NCBI GenBank assembly: GCA_019746155.1
Contig: JAIESJ010000128.1
Span: 1 to 14,041, forward strand
Source: Burkholderiales bacterium
Lineage (GTDB): Bacteria > Pseudomonadota > Gammaproteobacteria > Burkholderiales > SG8-41
DNA length: 14,041 nucleotides
Direction: 5' to 3'
The notes below the pieces were generated by a model. That model ran no database searches, was not told the DNA's origin, and was given only the letters and a program-made list of their open reading frames with translations. Shown piece by piece: positions 7,593 to 13,066 of this stretch. The translations under genes and the position numbers were made by a program. Within the stretch, counting starts at the first letter, position 1; each line of letters begins with the position of its first letter.

Positions 7593-7636
7593 GATGACGC
7601 CTCGCGCGATCGGGTGGTTTCTGCAGTGCGCATCAT
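7589..7636 (-). other. 15-codon bridging ORF between cytochrome c and SCO
   Basis: An ATG at 7634-7636 overlaps the cytochrome c TGA (ATGA). Its peptide MMRTAETTRSREASS ends in a TGA overlapping the SCO GTG (GTGA, 7589-7592). The two exact overlaps could let terminating ribosomes pass from cytochrome c to SCO. There is no separate ribosome site at its start, and it may be coincidental. Confidence 0.25.
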
Positions 7637-8148
7637 CGGGACGCCGTATTGCGCAGCATTTCCGCGCGGACGGGGAGCACTTCGCGGGACCAGCGGCTCT
7701 TGATGTAGGCGAGTACCGCCCAGATTTCGTCGTCCGAGAGCTTGCCGCTGAACGCCGGCATGTCGCTCTCGTAGTTCTTCGGGGCGTAAGGCGGCACGAG
7801 TCCGTTCTTGATAATCCCGAAGAGAACATGATCCGGATGATGCCAGGTATGTCCGGTGTCGTCGTGCGGCGGGGCAGGCAGCCGTCCGTTCGCGAGCCGC
7901 GTCCGCCAGTTGGGCTGTCCTTCGAGTTTCGCGCCATGGCAGGCGGCGCAGTTCTGCGCGTAAACCTCCGCTCCCCGCCTTACCACATCGGCATTGCGGG
8001 GATCGGCTCGCGGGTCGTCACCCGGAGCGGGCGTATCGCTGCACGCTGCAAGCGCCAGCGCGATAATCACCGGTGCCCCGGCGACGCCGGCCCGAAACAG
8101 GAGCCGTCTCGAACGCGAGAACGTTGCTGAATAATCATGAAACCTCAT
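7633..8148 (-). CDS. Class I cytochrome c, probable lipoprotein
   Basis: A 171-residue exported monohaem cytochrome. A basic N-region and hydrophobic core end in the lipobox LALAAC (Cys36), so the mature protein is probably lipid-anchored. The haem motif is CAACH (67-71) in RRGAEVYAQNCAACHGAKLEGQPNW. The likely axial methionine is Met130 in ESDMPAF, followed by the usual C-terminal helix LSDDEIWAVLAYIKSRW. It should carry electrons in the periplasm, perhaps to a terminal oxidase or from the multicopper/copper system. A weak GGAG lies about 8 bases before the ATG. The TGA is the first of two chained overlaps into the SCO gene. It encodes the only intact haem protein in the window. Confidence 0.92.
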   Translation of the reverse strand: MRFHDYSATFSRSRRLLFRAGVAGAPVIIALALAACSDTPAPGDDPRADPRNADVVRRGAEVYAQNCAACHGAKLEGQPNWRTRLANGRLPAPPHDDTGHTWHHPDHVLFGIIKNGLVPPYAPKNYESDMPAFSGKLSDDEIWAVLAYIKSRWSREVLPVRAEMLRNTASR

Positions 8149-8317
8149 TCCAGGCTCTCCATGCCGGGGCGGCGAAGGGACCCGCGGCCTTGCGGTATTG
8201 ACTGTTGACGGATATTGCCGACGCTCAACGCGGTGCTTCTGTCACGTTCAGTGCGGCAAAAAGCGAATAGAGGCAGTGGACCCAGTCCTTCCGGCCCGCC
8301 GCCCAGGGCGAAGTGGT

Positions 8318-8719
8318 CTAAATCAGCAACCGCTGGAGGTGATAGATGAGCTGATGGGTAACGGGCGGGTCGTTAAGGAACCACCCTGAGACCAGGGTGG
8401 ATTGCGCTGACGCATAGATCACGACAGGCCGAGCCGATCGCCACTCTGGTGTGTTGTGTGGCGCAGCGTAGTTGTCGTTTCTGGATTTTAGTGCAGAAGG
8501 GCTGGCGCAAAAACGTTCGCATAGTTTTGCGAGCGTGGCGCGGTCCAACTCAGTTTCGCCGGTGAACCCGCTGTCCGGTTGACAGCAAGCCATGGCCGCC
8601 TCCGGCGCGGCATTGTTGCTGGTCAGGCAATCGGCGAGCGCAACCTGAACCTGCAGCAGCGTGAGCGCGGCAAACAGCAGAAGAGCACTTAGACGTCGCG
8701 GGATCGAGGTTTTAATCAT
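8318..8719 (-). CDS. Cys-rich exported protein of unknown function
   Basis: A 133-residue protein with a clear signal peptide (MIKTSIPRRLSALLLFAALT, cleavage near ALA-DC). The mature part has five cysteines: Cys31, an adjacent pair at 45-46 (MACCQP) and a CX3C at 67-71 (LCERFC). The pattern resembles small CopL-like metal-binding proteins found with copper genes, but no family is firmly recognised. The C-terminal half (PEWRSARPVVIYASAQSTL onward) is cysteine-free. It is the first gene of the copper/thiol operon, 60 bases below a candidate promoter, and has no clear ribosome site at the ATG. Metal sensing or copper sequestration at the operon front is inferred from position and cysteines only. 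Confidence 0.65.
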   Translation of the reverse strand: MIKTSIPRRLSALLLFAALTLLQVQVALADCLTSNNAAPEAAMACCQPDSGFTGETELDRATLAKLCERFCASPSALKSRNDNYAAPHNTPEWRSARPVVIYASAQSTLVSGWFLNDPPVTHQLIYHLQRLLI

Positions 8720-8785
8720 CGCGGATTAAATAAACGGTGCGCTGGATGAGACTCATGTTGATAGTGACAAGTTCAAACGCGTGGG

Positions 8786-8814
8786 ACTCTATTCCAGGCA
8801 GCGTATACCGTCAA
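8786..8814 (-). promoter_or_regulatory. Candidate sigma-70 promoter for the copper/thiol operon
   Basis: On the minus strand, TTGACG (8809-8814) and TAGAGT (8786-8791) are separated by 17 bases. Transcription would start near 8779, about 60 bases before the Cys-rich gene. The -35 is strong and the -10 is weak, which suits an activated promoter. The spacer holds the small palindrome GTATAC. I could not recognise a CueR or CsoR operator. The rest of the gap 8720-8970 shows no gene. Confidence 0.4.
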
Positions 8815-8970
8815 GCATGGACTGGCAGCACTCCGCGGGTTTTCCCCTGCGGTCTATCTTTTGTAACCTTATGAATTGAAACAGTATTCTAAATTCCGTT
8901 CGCCGCGATGATGCCGAATCCTGCAACTTCTCCTGTGCCGCCGCGCACGCCAAAGCGATTCCGAAGAAGG

Positions 8971-10479
8971 TTAGATATCGAGGAGCTTCAACCGCTGCAC
9001 CTTGCCCGAGGGGCCTTTGGGCAGATCGCTGACGAACCTGATGACCTTGGGCGTCTTGTACTTGCCGAGTTCGCGCTGCGAGAACTCGGTGAGTTCGGCT
9101 ATGCTGCACTCATGGCCGGGCTTGAGCACCACGCAGGCCATGATTTCCTGGCCGTAATTCTGGTCGGGGATGCCGACGGCCGCGGCTTCCAGCACCGCGG
9201 GGTGCCTGAGCAGTGCTTCGTCGATTTCACGCGGCGCGATGTTTTCGCCGCCCTTGATGATGAGCTCCTTGATGCGGCCGGTGACGAACACGAATCCGTC
9301 TTCGTCCATGTAGCCCAAGTCGCCGGTGTGCATCCAGCCGTCGGGCTCTAGCGTCCGGGCGGTGTTTTCCGCGTCCTTGTAATAACCTTTCATCACATTG
9401 TCGCCGCGTACCATGATCTCGCCCGGCACGCCGGGCGGTTGGGTCGCGCCGGTTTCGGGGGCTATGATTTTTGCCTCATTGCCGAAAGCTTGCCCGGGGC
9501 TGCCGATCTTGCGTTTCTGCGGGTCATAGGGATTGGTGAAGCACGGTGCGTTGGTCTCGGTCATGCCGAAGGTTTCGATCACGCTGATGCCGAATTTTTC
9601 CTCGAAGGCGCGGTGCAGTTCCGGCGGCAGCGGGGCGGAAGCCGAGCGGCAGAACTTCACGCGCGAGATATCGAGCTTTGCTTCGCGCGGATCGGGCGCG
9701 TTGAGCAGATAGGCGATGATGGTCGGCACGACGTTGATCCAGGTGCACTGATATTGCGCCACCAGTTCCCAGTAGTTGCTCACGCTGAAGCGGTGCGGCA
9801 TCACCACGCTGCCGCCGTGCACCAGCGGCGCCACCGCGGTTACGATCTGGCCGTTGATGTGATAGAGCGGCAGCGCGCACAGCACGCGGTCCTGCGCCGT
9901 GAGGTGATGCGCCTGGCTGGTGAATTCGCCGCCGGCGCACACGCTTTTGTGGGTGAGCATGCAGCCTTTGGGCTTGCCGGTCGTGCCCGAGGTGTACATG
10001 AGCAGCGCATCGTCTTCCTCGCCGACGTCCGGCAACTCGACATCCGGCAGCGCGGCAGCGTCGAACAACTCGGTTGCATCGGGATCGATCACGATCACCG
10101 TGATTTCGCGCTTGACGCCGGCAATCGCCGCGGTCAGGCGTTCAGTGAATTCGCTGCTAGTGAAGACGACCCGGGTGTCGGAATGATCCAGGACGTAGGT
10201 CAGTTGCGAGGGCTGCGACAGCAGATTGAGCGGCGCGACCATGAAGCCGGCGTACATCACGCCGATCAGCAGCTGCCCCGTCTGATAGCCGTTGTGCAGC
10301 ATCAGCGCGACCTTGTCGCCCTTGTTGAGTCCCAGCTGCAGCAGGAAGCGGCCGAGATCGCGCGAACTGCGCTGCAGCCGGCCGTAGGTCAGCGTTTTCC
10401 CGGTTTCGGGCGCGATGAGGTAAGGCACCTCGGGCTGCTCGACTGCACGCAGGTCAACGTAGTGTCGGATAGTTCGCAT
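8971..10479 (-). CDS. AMP-forming acyl-CoA ligase, SauT-like
   Basis: A 502-residue cytosolic class I adenylate-forming enzyme that makes an acyl-CoA from a carboxylate, ATP and CoA through an acyl-AMP. The core motifs are intact: phosphate loop TSGTTGKPKG (163-172), ETFGMTETN (302-310), GWMHTGDLG with Asp387 (381-389), hinge GRIKELIIKGGENI (401-414) and the catalytic Lys493 in PKGPSGKVQR. No N-terminal ACS-type extension is present. Next to an acylating aldehyde dehydrogenase and a TctA permease it resembles SauT, the sulfoacetate-CoA ligase of Cupriavidus. Other short or aromatic acids remain possible. The ATG at 10477-10479 is preceded by T-rich DNA from the inserted island and has no visible ribosome site, so expression may be weakened. 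Confidence 0.9.
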   Translation of the reverse strand: MRTIRHYVDLRAVEQPEVPYLIAPETGKTLTYGRLQRSSRDLGRFLLQLGLNKGDKVALMLHNGYQTGQLLIGVMYAGFMVAPLNLLSQPSQLTYVLDHSDTRVVFTSSEFTERLTAAIAGVKREITVIVIDPDATELFDAAALPDVELPDVGEEDDALLMYTSGTTGKPKGCMLTHKSVCAGGEFTSQAHHLTAQDRVLCALPLYHINGQIVTAVAPLVHGGSVVMPHRFSVSNYWELVAQYQCTWINVVPTIIAYLLNAPDPREAKLDISRVKFCRSASAPLPPELHRAFEEKFGISVIETFGMTETNAPCFTNPYDPQKRKIGSPGQAFGNEAKIIAPETGATQPPGVPGEIMVRGDNVMKGYYKDAENTARTLEPDGWMHTGDLGYMDEDGFVFVTGRIKELIIKGGENIAPREIDEALLRHPAVLEAAAVGIPDQNYGQEIMACVVLKPGHECSIAELTEFSQRELGKYKTPKVIRFVSDLPKGPSGKVQRLKLLDI

Positions 10480-10497
10480 TTACTTGAAAGCAAAAAA

Positions 10498-10526
10498 AGC
10501 ATGAACGCGAAGGACGCAAAGGTTCG
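10498..10526 (+). repeat. 29-bp inverted repeat, left copy (NAKDAKVR type)
   Basis: This is an exact reverse complement of 11596-11624. Read on the plus strand it would encode MNAKDAKVRE, a spurious peptide seen with a widespread family of dispersed repeats (core GAACGCGAAGGACGCAAAGG). It lies 19 bases upstream of the ligase ATG. Confidence 0.85.
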
Positions 10527-10546
10527 AGAAGTAAAACCATAACGTG

Positions 10547-10942
10547 TCACAAGGCCACGAAACCGGGCAGCCTGACCGCCTTCGCATCGAACGTCGCCGT
10601 GGCCCGGCATCTTAGTCTGCGGTTGTGGGCGCCGATGAGGCAATCTGCAAACTCGGCGGCGCCATCCTTCCAGATGAACAGGGCCTCCTCGATGGCCGGC
10701 TCGTGCTCGAACTGGACTTCCGTGGCATCGAGTAGTCCGGAAATCGCTTCGATGATTTCAGTTTTCCGCAGGAAATATCGGCTTCGCAGCACCCATTCGG
10801 TTTCCAGGAGGACCAACAGGTTCACGAACACGTTTCCCCCGGCCCCGACCTCGCGTTTGATCAACCTGCGGGCTTTTTCGAACTGAGCCTCGTCATCCCG
10901 TACCAGGAAACGCACGAGAACGTTCGTATCGATCCCCAGCAT
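10547..10942 (-). CDS. vapC: VapC-family PIN-domain toxin ribonuclease
   Basis: A 131-residue PIN-domain protein. The acidic metal-binding residues are in place: Asp5 (GIDTNVLVRFLVRDD), Glu47 or Glu49 (LLETEW), Asp100 (EFADCLIGAHN) and Asp119 (TFDAKAVRLPG). VapC toxins cut specific RNAs, often tRNA or rRNA, when the antitoxin is lost. The ATG overlaps the antitoxin stop (ATGA, 10942-10944... read on the minus strand), so the two are translationally coupled. All catalytic positions are intact, so it is probably active. It is unrelated to the flanking catabolic genes and belongs to the repeat-bounded island. Confidence 0.9.
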   Translation of the reverse strand: MLGIDTNVLVRFLVRDDEAQFEKARRLIKREVGAGGNVFVNLLVLLETEWVLRSRYFLRKTEIIEAISGLLDATEVQFEHEPAIEEALFIWKDGAAEFADCLIGAHNRRLRCRATATFDAKAVRLPGFVAL

Positions 10943-11160
10943 CAGGGCGACATTTTATCGGTGGATACGGTTTTGCGGCCTTTCTTATGCAGAATGCCGG
11001 CAAGCTCCATAATGCTCTTGGTTTTCACCCGCATGATCACGGTGCCGTCCGCCATCAGCGTGAAGGTCATCCGATCCCCGGGTTTCATCCCCAGGCTATC
11101 CCGTATTTCCTTGGGGATAGTGGTCTGGCCTTTGCTGGTCAGCGTTGCGTCGGTTATCAT
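10942..11160 (-). CDS. vapB: AbrB/SpoVT-type antitoxin (VapB)
   Basis: A 72-residue DNA-binding antitoxin. The N-terminal swapped-hairpin domain is clear: ATLTSKGQTTIPKEIRDSLG and MKPGDRMTFTLMADGTVIM. The C-terminal tail (about residues 47-72, MELAGILHKKG) should wrap and inhibit VapC. The ATG at 11158-11160 is chosen because AAGGAG lies 8 bases upstream and a TATAAT box sits 28 bases upstream. An ORF start at 11220 would lie inside the promoter. Antitoxins of this type repress their own promoter, and inverted repeats are present there. Confidence 0.9.
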   Translation of the reverse strand: MITDATLTSKGQTTIPKEIRDSLGMKPGDRMTFTLMADGTVIMRVKTKSIMELAGILHKKGRKTVSTDKMSP

Positions 11161-11188
11161 TGCGCCTCTCCTTTTCCTTACATTCGCA

Positions 11189-11220
11189 ATTATAGAAAGG
11201 AATTTGTTGGAAAGCAACAA
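11189..11220 (-). promoter_or_regulatory. vapBC promoter with candidate operator
   Basis: On the minus strand, TTGCTT (11212-11217) and a perfect TATAAT (11189-11194) are 17 bases apart. The -35 is overlapped by an inverted repeat TTGTTG-N5-CAACAA (11204-11220). A second, wider pair, TTCCTT/AAGGAA (11174-11179 and 11197-11202), flanks the -10. Either could be the VapB/VapBC binding site for autoregulation. Confidence 0.6.
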
Positions 11221-11223
11221 TCT

Positions 11224-11257
11224 AGGAGCTTGTCGGACTTGAATCCGACAAGCTCCT
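11224..11257. repeat. Hairpin 1 with TGTCGGA/TCCGACA core
   Basis: Perfect 14-base arms AGGAGCTTGTCGGA and TCCGACAAGCTCCT flank a 6-base loop, directly upstream of the vapBC promoter. No T-run follows on either strand. It shares its core with the hairpin at 11397-11425. It resembles a dispersed REP-like palindrome and may insulate vapBC from dehydrogenase transcription. Confidence 0.7.
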
Positions 11258-11595
11258 TAAACAAAACCGTCCTGGAAAAGAATGCGCAACTGTCATCAAA
11301 AAACCGCCGAAACGTCGTTCCCGCGTGCCGACCGAGGTGAAACGGCTGTGGAATTAAACGTTATTCAGAAAAAGCGGGGCGGTTTTGCTTTTAGCAGCCT
11401 GTCGGACCATCAAAATCCGACAGGCCGTTAGGCACGATAGCCTGGTAGGCCGGATGGCAGATACTCCCAGAGTGCGTGAGAAACCTGCTGGCAGAGGAAA
11501 TCTGCTCGAGATACCGCCATCAGAACCGCAATTGATGCTCGACCGGCTCCAACCGGCGGGTGTGGGCGCAGAAGGCGACAACGAAGAGATACTTG
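11258..11595. other. Gene-free stretch inside the island
   Basis: Apart from the second hairpin, about 340 bases hold no convincing gene. Frames of 75 codons (minus) and 108 codons (plus) are Arg/Pro-rich, lack ribosome sites and match no family. The part 11362-11392 has the imperfect stem AAAAGC/GCTTTT. Around 11443-11455, GTAGGCCGGATGG faintly resembles enterobacterial REP sequence. It could be the remnant of an older element. Confidence 0.4.
11397..11425. repeat. Hairpin 2 with TGTCGGA/TCCGACA core
   Basis: Ten-base arms GCCTGTCGGA and TCCGACAGGC flank a 9-base loop. The arm is a variant of hairpin 1 (CTTGTCGGA versus CCTGTCGGA), so the two are likely members of one palindrome family, 140 bases apart. 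Confidence 0.65.
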
Positions 11596-11624
11596 CGAAC
11601 CTTTGCGTCCTTCGCGTTCATGCT
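11596..11624 (-). repeat. 29-bp inverted repeat, right copy (NAKDAKVR type)
   Basis: This is an exact reverse complement of 10498-10526, one base after the dehydrogenase stop codon (11626-11628). The similarity extends outward through GAAAGC into that stop codon and inward through AAGTA. Confidence 0.85.
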
Positions 11625-11625
11625 T

Positions 11626-13056
11626 TCAGATTTTGTATTTGCTACGATAGGCGCCGAAGATATCTTCCAGCGTCGGCTCGCGCGGCGGGATGGTGCGGAC
11701 AATGCGCGTGATGTTCATGAAGTGCCGGTAGTTGAGGTTGTCGGAAAAACTGTTGCGGCCCCAGGTGCCGCAGCCCATCGATAGCGAGAACGGCAGGCCG
11801 TTGTCGAAACTGCCGCCGTTGGCGATGGCATGCGCCTGCTTGACGATCACGCGGCACACCGTCATCTCGTGCGCCAGACGCTGGATATGCGATTCGTCCT
11901 CGGTATAGATGCCGCACGAATGGCCGTCGCCCATGTAATCGTAGATGCCGCGCATGATGTCGAAAGCGTGGTCGAAGTCCCTGGCGCGGTAGACCGTCAG
12001 TACCGGCGACAGCTTTTCGCCCGAGAACGGATAGTCCCTACCGGTGCCGGTTTCTTCGACCATCAGGCATTTGGCGTTGACGAGTTCGGGGCGTGTCAGT
12101 CCCGCCACGGCGCAGATCCGGGACACCGCTTGCGCGGTGATGGCGGGTGAGAGTTTGCCGCCGGGAAACATCGCCTGTTGCAGCGTCGCTTTTTCCGCAA
12201 GGGTGAGCAGGGCGCCGCCTTCTTTCACCAGTGCGGCAAGCATGGCGTCGTAGACTTTGGCGTGGATGATGACGCTGTTTTCCGAAGAGCAACTGGTCGC
12301 GTTGTCGAAAATCTTGGAACGCATGATCTTGCCCGCGGCGTCGGCGCAGTCGGCGGAATCGTCAACGATCACCGCCACGTTGCCGGCACCGACGCCGAGC
12401 GCCGGCGTGCCGCTGGAGTAGCCGGCGCGCACGTTGTTCTGCGAACCGGTGACGACCACCAGATCGGCCTGCTTCATCAGTTCGGTGGATAATTCCTTCG
12501 TCACCGGATGCGGCAGCATCTGCACCAGGTCCGGCGGTGCGCCGACGCGCTGCAGTTCGGCATGGATGTATTCGAGCAGCAGGGCCGAGGTCGAATAGCC
12601 CTTGGGCGAGGGCGACAGGATGATCGCGTTGCCGCACTTGAGTGCGTTGATGATGTTGTTGGCGGGTGTTGCGCCTGGATTGGTCGAGGGCACCACCGCT
12701 GCCACCACGCCGACCGGACGCGCGATTTCGGTGATGCCTTTGTCGGGATATTCGGCGATGACGCCGGTCGAGACCGCGCCTTTGAGATCGCGCAGCAGCC
12801 CGAGCGTCTTGCGGTGGTTCTTCACGATCTTGTCGGCGACGTTGCCCAACCCGGTGTCCCTGACCGCGAGTTCGGCAAGCGTCCGGTTGTGTTCCGGATT
12901 CATGATGGCCCAGCCGGCGGCGGTCACGACTTCGTCGAGCCGCTGCTGGGTGTAGCGCGCGTAGACTTTCTGAGCAGCGCGCGCACGCCGGATCAGTTCA
13001 CGGACGGTCTGTGCGGCAGACGACACAAGAGGGGCGGTATCCACAGGGTGAACCAT
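11626..13056 (-). CDS. CoA-acylating aldehyde dehydrogenase, SauS-like
   Basis: A 476-residue NAD(P)-linked dehydrogenase of the EutE/AdhE-type acylating branch. The nucleotide-binding and structural segments PVGVVAAVVPSTNPGATP (114-131), VTGSQNNVRAGYSSGTPALG (202-221) and the catalytic Cys256 in NATSCSSENSVI are all present. The length suits a stand-alone enzyme. The family interconverts an aldehyde plus CoA and an acyl-CoA. The sequence style and the neighbouring ligase and TctA permease best fit SauS, which reduces sulfoacetyl-CoA to sulfoacetaldehyde. Succinate-semialdehyde or acetaldehyde dehydrogenase are alternatives. It starts 10 bases after the TctA stop with AAGGA 7 bases upstream, so the two form an operon. 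Confidence 0.88.
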   Translation of the reverse strand: MVHPVDTAPLVSSAAQTVRELIRRARAAQKVYARYTQQRLDEVVTAAGWAIMNPEHNRTLAELAVRDTGLGNVADKIVKNHRKTLGLLRDLKGAVSTGVIAEYPDKGITEIARPVGVVAAVVPSTNPGATPANNIINALKCGNAIILSPSPKGYSTSALLLEYIHAELQRVGAPPDLVQMLPHPVTKELSTELMKQADLVVVTGSQNNVRAGYSSGTPALGVGAGNVAVIVDDSADCADAAGKIMRSKIFDNATSCSSENSVIIHAKVYDAMLAALVKEGGALLTLAEKATLQQAMFPGGKLSPAITAQAVSRICAVAGLTRPELVNAKCLMVEETGTGRDYPFSGEKLSPVLTVYRARDFDHAFDIMRGIYDYMGDGHSCGIYTEDESHIQRLAHEMTVCRVIVKQAHAIANGGSFDNGLPFSLSMGCGTWGRNSFSDNLNYRHFMNITRIVRTIPPREPTLEDIFGAYRSKYKI

Positions 13057-13066
13057 GATTCGTCCT

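Larger units (their letters stand above)
10485..11628. mobile_element. Island of about 1.1 kb with terminal inverted repeats carrying vapBC
   Basis: The segment is bounded by inverted copies of one sequence read inward from both ends (TGAAAGC, then ATGAACGCGAAGGACGCAAA and GGTTCG). The left copy has 9 extra bases (AAAAAAAGC) after TGAAAGC. It begins within the stop codon of the dehydrogenase and ends 6 bases from the ligase ATG, so it fills the former junction of two genes that look like operon partners. Inside are VapBC and two related hairpins. No transposase is present and no target-site duplication is evident, so it would be a non-autonomous element or repeat-mediated insertion. Confidence 0.45.

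Noticed and set aside
7593..7937. Upstream extension of the SCO reading frame to 323 codons
   Set aside because: The extension is Arg/Thr-rich, overlaps the cytochrome c gene out of frame, and the SCO family starts at the membrane anchor near 7592.
8149..8317. Open minus-strand frame between the Cys-rich gene and cytochrome c ending in an ATGA overlap
   Set aside because: The only ATG gives a 5-residue peptide. The rest lacks a start and a ribosome site and is low-complexity Gly/Pro/Arg, so chance is the simplest explanation.
8833..8862. Stem CCGCGGG/CCCCTGCGG followed by a T-rich run on the plus strand
   Set aside because: It looks like an intrinsic terminator, but no plus-strand gene precedes it, and on the minus strand, where the ligase ends, the T-run is absent.
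8789..9109. 106-codon minus-strand ORF overlapping the ligase 3' end
   Set aside because: It is out of frame with the ligase, has no ribosome site and no recognisable domain. Its tail simply reads through the candidate promoter.
9439..10542. 367-codon plus-strand ORF opposite the ligase gene
   Set aside because: It is antisense to an intact, motif-complete ligase, has a His/Arg/Gln-rich composition typical of a GC-rich shadow frame, and has no family signature.
11443..11455. GTAGGCCGGATGG, similar to enterobacterial REP sequence
   Set aside because: Short, single and without the matching inverted arm.
11385..11711. 108-codon plus-strand ORF running into the dehydrogenase 3' end
   Set aside because: It crosses a hairpin, the 29-bp repeat and the antisense of a real gene, and has no coding signature.
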